DNA of 60,000 bases, from contig NC_081410.1 in NCBI RefSeq assembly GCF_030272615.1, forward strand, positions 286,627,957 to 286,687,956. Direction: 5' to 3'. The notes under the pieces are model-generated. The model was not told the DNA's origin, did not search any database, and worked only from the letters and a program-made list of their open reading frames with translations. Position numbers and translations under genes: made by a program. The DNA comes from Cryptomeria japonica (Eukaryota; Streptophyta; Pinopsida; Cupressales; Cupressaceae). Shown piece by piece: positions 11,849 to 23,571 of this stretch (position 1 is its first letter; the number at the start of each line of letters is the position of its first letter).

Positions 11849-12059
11849 CCTTGATCTATCCTATCCTAGGGCCTCTACTTGAGTGAATCCTCTTGAGTAG
11901 TTTCCTAATTGGCAACGTATGTTCTATCATAGAATTGTCAAACCTAGCCATATCTACTATTCTAGTCTTCCCTAGAGGACCTGCTTGAGTGTATCCTCTT
12001 AGCAACTTATCCAATCGACGGCGTATGTTCATCACAGAACTGTCGATTTGACCTTGAAG

Positions 12060-12318
12060 ACATAAACGCACCATCATGACATAAACGTGCTTACAGACTG
12101 CACAAACGCGCTTGCTCTGCACAGACATGCCTATGCTCTGTACATACGCACCTGTCCTGCATAGATGTGCCCACATTTCACAAACGCGCTCGCACAACAT
12201 AGATGCATTCACATCTGACATAGATGCTACTGAATTCATAGATGTGCCTGGCACAAACACAGATGCACCTAGCTAACATAGACGCGTCTGGCACCAATGC
12301 AGACGCGCCTACACGTTT
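12060..12318. repeat. about 20-bp CG-containing tandem repeat
   Basis: About a dozen diverged units of 19-21 bp fit the pattern CAYAGAYGYGCCTGNC (for example ACAAACGCGCTTGC, ACATAGACGCGTCTGG, CAGACGCGCCTACACG). CpG-rich units stand out in this AT-rich DNA. They lie inside the Tat 3' region before the polypurine tract. Confidence 0.75.
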
Positions 12319-12794
12319 TTGACATTTTTTGACATTATCCTAAAGTGCATTTATTGCACTACCTAGCATGCATTTATGACAACAATTAATGCGACAAAGT
12401 ACAAGGAGGTTTTGCGGTACTTACCGGCTCTCCTGCATCTGCTGGCCTCTGAAATCGGTGAACATGATCGAATCTATGCACCAATGCCATCGTTGTTGAC
12501 TGCTGCTACTCTATTCTCTCTCTGCATTCTGATCTCTTAGATGTGTGGATGACAATGAGGATGTATTCCCCTCATGGTCTATTTTATAGACTGCCCTAGC
12601 CCTCACCCTAGCCCTCGTTTCCTAACTCAGTCTTCTTTATCCTGTGACTCTTTCACTCTATCCGGTCAATCCATTCTAGCCTTTCTTTCTTATCGAGAGA
12701 TTGTCTGTGATCTTTTCAGACATTTTCATCCAATCTCTCAAGGGGGCATATCATTCCCATCTTGGGGCAACTTTGTATCAGTTTATCTTATCTT

Positions 12795-12830
12795 CTTTGA
12801 AACAATGCGACAAGCCGCATTGTCTCAAAG
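12795..12830 (+). other. perfect-type stem-loop just upstream of the polypurine tract
   Basis: Left arm CTTTGAAACAATGCG (12,795-12,809), loop ACAAGC, right arm CGCATTGTCTCAAAG (12,816-12,830): 14 of 15 positions pair. It abuts the polypurine tract, so it may affect plus-strand priming or transcript 3' structure (inference). Confidence 0.8.
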
Positions 12831-12840
12831 AGGGGCAAAA
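12827..12840 (+). other. polypurine tract of the Tat element
   Basis: The purine-rich run CAAAGAGGGGCAAAA lies immediately before the LTR start TGTAGACACC at 12,841. It would prime plus-strand DNA synthesis. Confidence 0.85.
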
Positions 12841-12867
12841 TGTAGACACCTAAAATTGTCATGTCTA

Positions 12868-13105
12868 ATTAAATAAATATTTTTATTTATTTAATTATTT
12901 TAGCCTAATTCTTCTATTAATTGAATAAATCCTTATTTATTTAATTAATTCATTTATCCTCTTCTAGCCTTATTTCTCATTTAAATAAATTTATTTATTT
13001 ATTTAAATTACCCTTTTTCTAAATTAAATAAATATCTTATTTATTTAATTGATCCCACTTCTTCTATTAATTAAATAAATCTTTATTTATTTAATTAATT
13101 CATTA
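12868..13105. repeat. array of AT-rich palindromes in the LTR U3
   Basis: Five units of the type ATTAAATAAAT...ATTTATTTAAT occur at about 12,869, 12,915, 12,978, 13,022 and 13,067. Each can fold on itself and they are separated by short CTTCTAGCC-like spacers. Such arrays in U3 could bind regulators or form cruciforms (inference). Confidence 0.75.
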
Positions 13106-13257
13106 GCCTTTTCTACCCATGACACATGTCATTCATCTCTTAATTCATACACTACCTACCCTCTCATTATTTTATTATTTTCTCTACCTACCCTCTAATC
13201 ATAGCCGACCTCTTTTACACCTCTCAATCTTATCCCTCCATTTCATATAGTGTCTTC

Positions 13258-13264
13258 TATATAA
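13258..13264 (+). promoter_or_regulatory. TATA box of the Tat 3' LTR
   Basis: TATATAA followed by GGAGATGC, about 420 bp into the LTR and in a sensible position for the U3/R border. This is a sequence match only. Confidence 0.5.
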
Positions 13265-13622
13265 GGAGATGCTTCCTTCATTATCAAACCCTAACTAACT
13301 GACTGCTTGATCAATTGACTACACTACGCTTTGCACTTTCATATGTGATCCTACTTGCAACCACATTTTTGTTCTTTGTTGAGCTCTTATGCACATAAAA
13401 TCTGAGAGAAAATATATCAAGCAATATCAATGGAGATAGGAATAATGGAGATCCAAACTCTATTGGACATGTGATGGTATAATCTTTGTGATTTCATTTG
13501 ATTTGCATTGTCTTAGGTAATCTTCATATGTTATGGTGGATCTTTGCTATTGTTAGGCTAGGGTTTTGTGGTTGAATTCATTTAGTCTTTCATCATTGTT
13601 GTTATCCATTTTCACCATATAC

Positions 13623-15758
13623 AATTTGGATTTGTCATTCATGCTATTCCGATATGTATCATGATTAGTTGGTTCGGGATTTGATGACTTAGGAGATATG
13701 ATTTGTTCTAGTAAGCCTTTTGGTCACCGGTAAGGGTTTTATTGGTAGAGCTTTGTTTAAGATACTTTGATGCATGTGATAAGTGGTATTGGTGTGGCTT
13801 CTAAATGGCTTTAAGGATGGTTATCTTGTTCATGTTCTAGCTCATCAGTGGTGTTGGATTTGGTTTATGGCGACCTATTTTAGGTCTGGTGTTATCTAGG
13901 TTATGGATCGATTTATGTAACATGTTGGAGGATGTTCTTGATGCGTTAGCGACAAGATTTAATGATTATTTACATTGTTTTTAGCCTAAACCAACTTATT
14001 TGATCATTGGATTGCAGGTTTATTGTTAGGTCCCAGAGACAACAGAGAGGGGGGGGTAAATCAGTTGTGAATTAATTTCAAACCTAAAAAAAACTTAACC
14101 AAACTTAATACATAATACCGGTAAACCAAACTTTATGCCGGTAAATAATTTTGATAGTTAATTGCAATGCTGGTAAAGTTTAATGCATAAAACATAAAGA
14201 AAAATAACATCCACAACACATAACATAGATATTTGTATGTGGAAACCCTATAAGGGGAAAACCATAGTGGGAAGCCTTACCCACAATCAGATGATACTAC
14301 TATAGATAGTATGTGTGTACAATATGGGGTCTGCACATGCAGAAAGGCCAACTACCTAGAGCTCACTACTCAATCACAAAATGGGAGTCACACTGACTAT
14401 AATTGGATGGTTAAATCCAATGATATTGTACTGCTCAAAATAGCATCTTCATATGTTGGATTCAGTACTAATTAAGCTTTGATTGTCTTCCTCATACCTT
14501 CCTTGAATCTTCAAATGATGTCTATGTGTATAGCTCTGCTTATATTTGCATAAACCTTATTACAATCCTTTTTCACACTCCTCTACTACATAATCTCACA
14601 AATGAGATCTTACATATATACCAAAACCTAAGAAAAAATTTGTAGGTCGGCTCACTAAGATATTACAATAAAATCAATTAAAAAAGAATCAATATGCGAT
14701 GCATGACGTCAACTCAATGCATTTACAACAATAACAAATCATCTCCATAATGTGTCGTGGTGATCTGGAATAGATAATACTTGCCGGTCCATAACCTAGA
14801 CCTATTTGCCGGTAATAACAAATATGCAAACTCGATTGTACCAATAATCAAATCACCAAAAACAATGTCTTCGACATAACCAAGTAATCTCCAAGTCATC
14901 CTTAGTGTCAGTGAACAATATAACTTGCCAATGAACTAGATACCGGTGACTGTGCATAAGTCACTGAACATGCCGACAAATATAACCAAGAATCTCCACA
15001 AGGATAAGTGTTGACAAGTGTTGACATCAATGACAAAACCAATGTAACACATCCATAATACCAACATTTATGTTTTGAATTTATTGTATTAACTTTTAGG
15101 TGGCCGACCTAATTGTTTAGGTCCCGAGTTGGTATAAATATGATGTAAGATCTCTTTGTAGATTATGGGCTATGGGATTATGGTTATCTAGGTGCGAATA
15201 ATGTTGTAATCATATGCAAAAGGTTTGGTTGATCATAGGTGATCGAATTGGGTTTGTAGAAGAGGTTTAAGGCCTCTGGTATTGAGCTTAACCATAATTG
15301 TACTCAGGCATACGAGATGCTATACTTGTAGTTCTATCTTCATTCCAAATTGTAGTTTGGTTTTTTTTTGTATTCAGTGAGGCTCCTTTTGTGATGGCTA
15401 GTATTTCTCTAGGTTGTTGGCCTTCCTGCATGTGCATGAACCTCATTATTGTAATCACATACTTATTGCAGAAGTATTATCTAACTATGGGTAGGCTTCC
15501 CACCGTGGTTTTTTCCTTTACCAGGTTTTCCACATACAAATCTTGGTGTCATGTGTTATGGATGGATGGTAATTGTTCTGTGATTTATGTATATGTTTAA
15601 TTACTATATCTGTCATTCTAGTATTTGGTTTATGAATTCTGGTATTGAATTTATGTGTTCCAATAATAAGGATTTGAATGCTTAAAGTTCTATAATCCGG
15701 TGACAACTGATTCACCCCCCCCTCTCAGTTGTTTTCTAGTTATCTAAGTTGTATAACA
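13623..15758 (+). repeat. 5' LTR of copia A, truncated and interrupted
   Basis: It matches the 3' LTR (20,510-21,613) from TTTGGATTTGTCATTCATGC onward and ends at GTATAACA (15,758). Compared with the 3' LTR it lacks the first roughly 150 bp and carries a 1,043-bp insertion at 14,024-15,066. It ends in the AACTGATTCACCCCCC..CTCAGTTGT block shared with family B. Confidence 0.85.
14024..15066 (-). mobile_element. solo LTR of copia family B, reverse orientation
   Basis: Bounded by TGTTAGGTCCC (left) and ATACCAACA (right), the reverse complement of a TGTTGGTAT...GACCTAACA LTR. The 5 bases on either side are identical: TTTAT at 14,019-14,023 and at 15,067-15,071. The 3' LTR of copia A is uninterrupted at the matching place (near 20,920). 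The sequence closely resembles the LTR at 34,928-35,987. A lone LTR is the usual product of recombination between two LTRs (established knowledge). Confidence 0.93.
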
Positions 15759-15760
15759 AT

Positions 15761-15772
15761 TGGTATCAGAGC
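15761..15772 (+). other. primer-binding site of copia A
   Basis: TGGTATCAGAGC, complementary to the 3' end of plant initiator tRNA-Met, two bases after the 5' LTR. It is the standard copia arrangement. Confidence 0.92.
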
Positions 15773-15814
15773 TTGGTCCTCTCTAGAGAAGCTTAATTGC
15801 TTGAGGAAGATCCT

Positions 15815-16900
15815 ATGGAATCTAGTAGTTCAAGCTCATTAAATACATCTATAGCTGTTTTCCGGAAAGAAATTCATAGGCTTGATGGAACAAATTACAG
15901 GGTATGGAAGATTCGCATTGAGACTCATCTAAGATGTATTGGAAAGGAGATTTGGGAGATTATTGAGAATGGTGTTACATCATTTAATCTAGCATCTGGC
16001 AATCCTCCTCTGGTAGGCCTGGATAAAGAGCTTGAGAATGATTGTATAACTAGAGAAAGCCTTTTGTGTGCACTTTTTGATCAACAAATAATGGGAGTAA
16101 TTGACAAATCAACTGCAAAGGCTATATGGGACAAATTGGAGACTTTGAATGAAGGTGACCCTACTATTAAAATTACTAAACTTGATGGTTACTGAGTGAG
16201 GTGTGAGAACCTAAAGATGGAAGAAGATAAAAGGATTACTGCTTTTATGGAGAGAGTTAATGAGATTATTTTGGGAATTCAATGTTGTGGTGGATCTCTG
16301 AGCGAAGATGAAATAGTTTCTAAAGTACTGAGAGCTTTACCACCAGCTTATAAGATGAAGGCTACTACAATTAATGAGATGAGAACTATGGAAAACACCT
16401 CTATTAATAGGATACCTTGGTTGGAAAATTATCTGCTTTTGAACTTGAGGAATTTGGACCTTCTAGAGCTGTTAAATCTGAACCCGCTTTTCATGCATCT
16501 ACATAATCTACCAGCAAGAGTGATTGGAAAGATTTATATGCAAAGGAACTAAATGATATGAAGAAAGAAGATGAAGAGTTTGAGAAACTTGAAGCCTTAT
16601 TTTCTAGAAGACTACCTAAAGGACCGATAGGAAGTAAGTATGAAGGAAAATCACCTTTTAAATACTTTGCATGCAATACAATAGGTCATTTTGCATCTAG
16701 TTGTCCTGAAAGGAATTCAATATTTGAAGAAGGAGCTAGAAGATCTTTTAGGCCTAACCATGATTATCAAAAAAATCATAAGTACAGGAGAAACAAAGAC
16801 AAATCATGTTACTTTGCGGATGAGGAAGGTGTGACTGATTCTAATGATGAACCGACACAAGATTCAACTAGTGGATCTGACAATGGAAAGGAATGAGTAT
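15815..16900 (+). pseudogene. copia A Gag
   Basis: Starts at ATG 15,815 (MESSSSSS...), the first ATG after the primer-binding site. The copia gag signature is present: RLDGTNYRVWKIRIETHL, then AKAIWDKLETL and EDEIVSKVLRALPPAYKMK. An in-frame TGA near 16,193 fits a decayed TGG. A frameshift near 16,405 moves the rest (KKEDEEFEKLEALFSRRLPKG) to another frame. The zinc knuckle at about 16,660-16,710 (FACNTIGHFASSC) has lost its first cysteine. It would package the element RNA, but this copy cannot. Confidence 0.88.
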
Positions 16901-18235
16901 TTTTGGCTATCAAGGAAGATGATCCAGTACCTAAACAGAAGGCCCTTGCTGATAAAATTGAAGACAAGGATGAATGGGTAATTGACAGTGGATGTTCACA
17001 TCATATGACTGGAGATAAAGGAAGTTCTTATCTATGCAAGAATTTCATGGTGGTTTGGTAAGATTTGGAAATGACAAAGCATGCATGATCAAGGAAAGAG
17101 GAACAATATCATTGAAGGTTTAAGGCATAATCTTTTGAGTGTAGGATAGCTGGTGGATAAGGGATTTCAGTTACAGTTCAAGGATGGAAAATGCAAGATT
17201 GTCAATAGATCTAGATTAGAGATTGCAACCCGTACATAGACTAAAGGTAATATCTTTCATTTGAACTCTAGTGAGAAGACATGTTTGATTGCACAAATTG
17301 ATGAGAGTTGGCTATGGCATAAGAGGTTGTGCCATGAGAATTTTGATTGCATTGTGAAGGTCAGTTCTACTAAGGCAGTTAGAGATATACCTAAGATTGT
17401 AAAGCCCTATAATCTAGTATGTAAGGAATGTCAAATGGGAAAGCAAGTCAAAAATTATTTTAGGAGTATACAAGACAAATATAATGATGTTCTTGATCTT
17501 ATTCATACTGATTTGTGTGATCCAGCTAGAATCAAAAGTTTTCAGGGTGATAGATATTTCATGCTAATCATTGATGACTATTCTAGAATGATGTGGGTTA
17601 CTTTTCTAAGGGAGAAGTATGAAGCATTTGAAAAGTTATAAATCTTTAAAGTTAAAGTTGAGACAAAGATAGGATGGAAGATTAAATGTTTAAGGTCAGA
17701 TCAAAATGTTTAAGGTTAGATCAGGGTGGAGAATTCACATTCGGTGAATTTAATAGCTATTGTGAGAAGAATGGGATAAGGAGATAGTTGTCTGCACCCC
17801 AGACACCTCAGTAGAATGGAGTTGTGGAAAGAAAGAACATAACTATGTTGGATGCAGCTAGAACTATGATGATGGAAGCTAATCTGACTCATATCTACTA
17901 GAGAGAATTTGTAAGCATGATGATATACACATTCAATAGAGTTCATATCAAAGGAGATATCGGTAAGACACCTTATGAGTTATGGTTTGATCATACACTG
18001 ACAGTTAAGTATTTTAGAATATTTGGTAGTAAATGCTATATCAAAGAGATGATTCCATTGGAAAGTTTGATCCTAGATGTGATGAAGCAATATTTATTGG
18101 CTATTCTAATGAAAGCAAAGCATATATATGTTATAACAAAAGATTGCAGAGAATTGTGGAGAGCACAAATGTCAAAGTGGATGAGCAGAACAAAAGTCAA
18201 ATCAGAACTTAGGAGAGAGAACCAATAGTGGAAAT
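16901..18235 (+). pseudogene. copia A protease and integrase
   Basis: Protease motif WVIDSGCSHHMTGDK at 16,976-17,020. A deletion of about 40 bp near 17,105 joins TISL to GLRHNLLSVG. The integrase zinc region is WLWHKRLCHENFD...CKECQMGK (17,310-17,440). The core has LDLIHTDLCDP (17,495), KCLRSD (17,690) and GVVERKN (17,819), so D, D and E are all identifiable but in different frames. A short tandem duplication of TGTTTAAGGTYAGATCA at about 17,685-17,722 disrupts the core. The end (YELWFDHTL..IFGSKCYIKE) is followed by the variable linker. Confidence 0.85.
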
Positions 18236-20007
18236 GATCATAACTGAACTAGTAGCACCTACATCGGAATAAAATGTTGAACCGGCTACTCCGGTAGCAT
18301 CAGAAAATTCAATAGTGATAGAAGATCAGGACATAGGAACAGAAAATTAGAAGACACCTAGGTATGTAAGGTTGAATCATTCAAAAGATTAGATCATTGG
18401 AGACAAAAACAAAGGAGTGATGATAAGAAGAAGGTTGGCAGCTAATGAGGTATGTTTTATTTCTCAAGTTGAACCGACATCAGTAATTGAAGCTTGTAAA
18501 TATGAAAGTTGGATGAAAGCTATGGAAGAAGAATTAGATTAGATAGAAAAGAATAACACATGGACTTTAGTTCCCTGGCCTAAAAAATAAGAATGTTATT
18601 GGAAATAAATGGGTTTGTAGGAATACATTGAATGAGGATGAACAATTTGTGAGGAATAAAGCTAGATTGGTTTGTAAAGGATATTCTCAGAAGGAAGGAA
18701 TTGATTATGGTGAAACCTTTGCACTGGTAACTAGGATTGAAGCTGCGAGATTATTTCTTGCTTATGTTGCACATAAGAACTACAAGGTCTATCAGATGGA
18801 TGTTAAGCGTGCAATTCTGAAGTGAGATCTTGAAGAGGAATTTTATATTAAACAACCTAATGGATTTTCACTTTCAAATGACAAAAACATGGTTTGCAGG
18901 TTAAAGAAAGCTTTATATGGATTGAAACAAGCCCCTAGTGCTTGGTATGCAAGACTAAATAAATATATTTTGAATCTTGATTTCACTAAAGTTAATGCTG
19001 ATAGTAATTTATATTATAAGATCACTAATGATGACATATTGATTATTGAGGTCTTTGCTGATGATATCATTTTTGGAGGTGAAGATAAGTTGTGTATTGA
19101 ATTCTCTAGCAATATGAAGAATGAATTTGAGATGTCTATGATTTGGGAGATGAGATTTTTCTTAGGTTTGCAGATTACTCAAACTGATAAAGGTATTTTC
19201 ATATGTCAAACTAAGTATGCCAGAGAGCTGTTGAAGAAATTTGGGTTGGAAAATTGTAAATCGGTTAGTACTCTGATGGTTACGAGTAAGAAATAGACAA
19301 AGAATGATGCATCTACACTGATAAATCCTAAAAGGTACAATTCTATGATTGGTGGTTTGTTATATCTAACTCAGACTAGACTGGATATAATGAATGCAGT
19401 TTGTATTGTATCAAGATATCAAAGTCATCCTAGAGAAAATCATGAGAGTGCGGTGAAAAGGATTTTCAGGTATTTGCAAGGAACAACTAAATATGGTTTG
19501 TGGTATCCTAAAAATGATGACTTTACATTATGTGCATATACAAATGCAGATTGGGTTGGAAATGTTGATGACTAGAAGAGCACATCTGATGGAGCTTTCT
19601 TTCTTGGAAAGAAACTTGTTTCATGGATCAGTAAGAAGCAGTCATACACCTCTTTATCAACTACTGAATCTGAGCATTTTGTTGGTGCTACTAACTATAC
19701 ACAAGTTCTATGGATGAAGCAAATGTTGAAGGATATAAAGGTGGATTGTAATGAACCGGTAGTTATTGACTATGATAATTTTGTTGCTATTGATATATCA
19801 AAGAATCTGGCATTTGATTCTAAGATGAAGCACATATCTATCAAGTATAACTTTTTGAAGGAAAAGGTGGAAGCCAATGAAGTCAGACTGGTTTATGTGA
19901 ACACTAAAGAGAAGATTGTAGATATCTTCACTAAACCTTTTCCTAAAGAATCATTTCAATACTTCAGAGACAGATTGGAGGTTTCTACCCCTCTAGTAGA
20001 GACCTGA
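18236..20007 (+). pseudogene. copia A reverse transcriptase and RNase H
   Basis: RT starts with the WMKAMEEELD segment (18,510). It continues with [32 protein letters not shown] (first Asp), LYGLKQAPSAWYARL and EVFADDIIFGGEDKL (Asp pair). RNase H follows: CAYTNADWVG (the first catalytic Asp is Asn here), TTESEHFVG, IDYDNFVAID and FTKPFPKE, ending at TGA 20,007. Internal stops are at about 18,822, 19,294 and 19,573. RT and RNase H would make the cDNA; this copy is inactive. Confidence 0.9.
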
Positions 20008-20084
20008 GTGATGTTGATTGGCATCAGTCTAGTATGCATTATCAGAGGTATTATTCATTCTTGATTAATGTGGTGGTGCTACTA

Positions 20085-20361
20085 CTTAGGGGGAGCAGTC
20101 ACCTGTAAGATTTAAAGGATTTATGATCTTTCTTTGATATTTATGTCATATCTTTGGCATTGATGTCAAAGGGGGAGAGATATATGTGAAAAATAGAGCT
20201 TAATAGAATATCAGTCAAAGGGGGAGAGTTCAAAGCTTCATTGCTATATCATTTTGTGCGAGATTGTTGGTTGTCTTCCATTGGGGGAGACTTGTTTGGA
20301 AATTCTTGGAACTTGGATGTTTTTCACATCTAGTGTTGTCATCAATGCCAAAGGGGGAGAT
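20085..20361 (+). other. multiple polypurine tracts of copia A
   Basis: Five GGGGGAG-containing tracts occur at about 20,089, 20,168, 20,220, 20,283 and 20,350. The last, CAAAGGGGGAGAT, abuts the LTR start at 20,362. Repeated polypurine tracts are described for Sirevirus elements (established knowledge). All but the last may be decoys or extra priming sites. Confidence 0.8.
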
Positions 20362-21613
20362 TGTTGGAAATTTGGAGAATTGATTATGTGTTTCATTGAT
20401 TTTTTTTCATTGATGGCAACACCGGTTGTTTTGGTCAATTACCGGTTTTCGGTTGGTTCCAGTAGAGTAGTTGGTTTATGATATTAATCTGGTATGCTTT
20501 GGTCTATGGAATTGATTTGGATCTGTCATTCATGCTATTCAGATATGTATCACAATCAGTTGGTTCAGGATTTGATGACTCAGGAGCTATCATTTGTTCT
20601 AGTAAGCCTTTTGGTCACTGGTAAGGATTTTACAGGGTAGAGCTTTGTTGAAGATCTTTTGATATACATGATAAGTGGTGTTGGTGCAACTTCTAGATGG
20701 CTTTCAGGATGCTATTAGTTATCTTGTTCATGATCTAGTTCATTGATGGTGTTGGATTTGGTTTATTGCAACCTATTTTGGGTCCGATGTTATCTAGGTT
20801 ATGGACTGGTTTATGTAATGTGTTGGAGGATGTTCTTGATGCGTTACCGATGGGATTTAATGATTGGTTTACATTTTTTTCAGCCTAAGATAACTTGGTT
20901 GATAATTGGATTGTGGGTTTATGTTGTGAATTTATTGTATTATCTTTTAGGTGGTTGACCTAATTGTTTAGGTCTCGGGTTGGTATAAATATGATGTAAG
21001 ATCTCTTTGTAGATTAGGGGCATATAGGATTATGGTTATCTGGGTGCAAATAATGTTGTAATCATATACAAAAGGTTTGGTCGATCATAGGTGATCAAAT
21101 TGGGTTTGTGGAAGAGGTTTAAGGCCTCTGGTATTGATCTTAACCAGAACTGTACTCGGGCATAGGAGATGTTATACTTGTAGTTCAATCTTCATTCTGG
21201 ATTGTAGTCTGGATTTTTTTTTGTAGTCAATGAGGCTCCTTTTGTGATGACCAGTGCGCTCTAGGCTATTGTATTTCTTGCATGTATAGGCCCCTAATTA
21301 TTGTAATCACATACTTACTATAGAAGTATTATCTAACTGTGGGTAGGCTTCCCACCATGGTTTTTTCCTTTACCAGGTTTTCCACATACAAATCTTGGTG
21401 TCATGTGATATGGATGGATGGTAAATATTCTATGATTTATGTTAATGTTTAATTACTATATCTGTCATTCTGATATCTGGTTTATACATTCTAGTATTGA
21501 TTTTATGTGTTCTGTTAATAAGGATTTGAATGCTTAAAGTTTTATAATCTGGTGACAACTAATTCACCCCCCCCCCATCTTAGTTATCCTCTAGTTATTT
21601 GAGTTGTCTAACA
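20362..21613 (+). repeat. 3' LTR of copia A
   Basis: Begins TGTTGGAAATTTGG after the polypurine tract and ends GTTGTCTAACA, 1,252 bp long. It is uninterrupted, unlike the 5' copy, and serves as the reference for the missing 5' end and for the solo LTR insertion site. Confidence 0.9.
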
Positions 21614-23571
21614 ATATAAACCTAGAATAGATACATTAATTCTAAGGAAGTATTGCATCCATGATAGATTAAACAACAAAAACATACATTTTTAATGGCC
21701 ATAAAAGAGATAGAGTAATAGAAAATAGTGAAGACAAAGAATGAGACAGTGGTTTGCAATCATCAAACTCGGTCTCAGAATAGTATAAGGATTATTGTAG
21801 AAACAAATAATGACAATCATGTTTCCATGTTTAAAATCTTTTGGTAATACAATAAAAATAATGTAGACCTTATAGAGAGTAGTCTCATAAGCACAAAAGT
21901 TGAACATCTAATGGAATAGAGATAGCGATCAATGGAGGGATATTGATAGGAAAATGAGAAATGAAGGAACACACCTTCCATTAAAAGTCTTTGTCAAGAC
22001 ATAAATGAGATGCACAATTTAGTAGAAAGACTTTGGTATGTAGCAGCAATAAGGAGACAACCTTCTTCAAGAAAAAGAGAGTTTTGGGGATCAACTTCAT
22101 GCATTGAGGATTTGTGTTAGGTACTATGAATGTAAACTTTTTAAACATCAAACAAATCAAGAAAGTATAGTCCTAATCATATTGATACAACAATGATGTA
22201 TGGAGGTTTATAGGATATTAATCAAAAGGGATAGTTATAGACTGTCAGAAAGTAAGAATGAAGAGGTAGATATAACCCCAAAAGAGCCTTTCAATGCAAG
22301 TCATGCATGCTTTAGGGTTTGGTATGAGATCAAATAGTAGTTTGTGGCTAAAATGTCTCAATTATGAGACTTTTTAGAGGTTGTCATGGCATGAAAAGGC
22401 CTAAATATGACCCTCAATTTCCTTATGTAATCAATTAGCTCATAGTCAATTTGAAGAGGCATAAGGTGGAGTTAAATTCATGTAGAATTTAGTTTGAGGC
22501 CTGAAAAATAAGGGGTTTTGAGGGTGATTACAACAGTTCAAGGTCAGTTTGAAGCCCATATGAGTAAAGTATTAGTTGAGACAACTTTGGGGCCCACTAA
22601 AATTCAGTTTCCAACAATTCCAACTCCCTTTTTGCATTCTTTTTCTTCAAATTAGACCTCAACTAGATATATCATGCAATTTGGAGATAGAAACAATGAA
22701 GAAGAATTCAGTTGGAATTCAGTTCGTGGAGGCACACTAGTTCAACATTTAGTTATTCTCAAGGATTCCCTTCTATAAGTCTGATTTCTTCTTCTTGTCT
22801 AAGTTAGTTCTTTCTTTTCTACCTACACACAGTGTAGAAGAACCATTGTAACTCAACATTCTTTTTAATTTTAGAAGTATTTCCTCAATTTTTATAGAAA
22901 AAAGGATTTCTTTCAGATTCAATAAAATCTTTTGTTCCTTCAAAAATGTATCTTGATTTTCCTATTGTCAATGAATGATTTGATTTAACTACTGTGATTT
23001 TCTCTTAAATCCTTTAATTCATCTCATTTTGGTAATGTTGAAATAAGAAATTTCATAGTTGGTATGGGCTATATATTATTTTTTATCAATCAAGTTAGAG
23101 TTGTGAAACCTAGTTTCCTTTGGGCAAAATTTGAAATGAGAACCTTCATATCACCTCCTATTAGAGTAGATTTTTAGTTTCCAGCAAGCTTTCTATCCCC
23201 TTTACTAGACAATTGGGGAGGTATTCATCAGGAGAACCAAATCATTCTAGAGATTGATCTTCACAATAGGCAACCCACATGCTTGAAGATCATTCCATGT
23301 TGCAGAGGATTTTCGAGCTCTTGAGTTTGGCATGGGGTGCAAAACCTTGTGATAACAAGTACATCACATCATCAATTTTAGCAATTAGTTAAACACTTAT
23401 TAAGTTATTTAATTATGTTAGATTCACTAATGGACTCAATCTCTCAGGATCACCTACAAAACTAAGATCAACCTTCTACATGAGAACAACAATGAGGATG
23501 AAACTCTAGAATATAGTGCAATAACAAAATAATGATATTATCACACTCAAAATGATACAATATTGATTAAC
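21614..23571. other. decayed LTR-like DNA without a recognisable gene
   Basis: No protein domain is visible on either strand. The part up to 22,600 is purine-rich single-copy-looking sequence. The part at 22,600-23,571 may be LTR sequence of the minus-strand copia remnant to its right, because the reverse strand at 23,585-23,560 reads CAAGGGAGTGTTAATCAATA, a polypurine-plus-LTR-start pattern. The far end of that LTR was not found. Confidence 0.4.

Larger units (their letters stand above)
1..13622 (+). mobile_element. Ty3/gypsy Tat-type LTR retrotransposon, 5' end outside window
   Basis: The order of domains is Gag, protease, G-patch, reverse transcriptase, RNase H, second RNase H, integrase, long 3' region, polypurine tract, LTR. 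The second RNase H after the normal one, and the long 3' region holding an antisense gene, are hallmarks of the plant Tat lineage (established knowledge). The 5' LTR lies left of the window, and the 3' LTR begins at 12,841. The LTR's right limit is not visible because a truncated copia LTR begins near 13,623. All Gag-PR domains share one frame from 369 to about 4,842, and all pol domains share another from 4,844 to 7,897. A single one-base loss near 4,842 therefore explains the frame change, and the other breaks are stop codons. The element is non-autonomous as it stands. Confidence 0.9.
12841..13622 (+). repeat. 3' LTR of the Tat element (right end not defined)
   Basis: Starts with TGTAGACACC directly after the polypurine tract, as in many plant Tat LTRs. 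The U3 part has repeated AT palindromes (separate entry), and a TATA-like TATATAA occurs at 13,258-13,264. The transcribed part continues to at least 13,600. The right end is hidden because the truncated copia A LTR starts near 13,623, and no second Tat LTR exists in the window for comparison. Confidence 0.75.
13623..21613 (+). mobile_element. Ty1/copia element A (Sirevirus-like), 5' LTR truncated
   Basis: Two LTR copies share sequence from 13,636 onward (5') and from 20,520 onward (3'), flanking gag, protease, integrase, RT and RNase H in copia order. The primer-binding site TGGTATCAGAGC follows the 5' LTR. The 3' LTR starts at TGTTGGAAA (20,362) and ends at CTAACA (21,613). About 150 bp of the 5' LTR beginning is missing, so no target duplication can be tested. 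The repeated AAGGGGGAG tracts before the 3' LTR and the RT wording suggest the Sirevirus branch (inference). Gag and pol are broken by many stops and frameshifts. Confidence 0.9.

Noticed and set aside
13600-13640. Copia A inserted with target duplication in the Tat LTR
   Set aside because: The 5' LTR start is missing and flanks do not match, so the junction cannot be shown to be a clean insertion.
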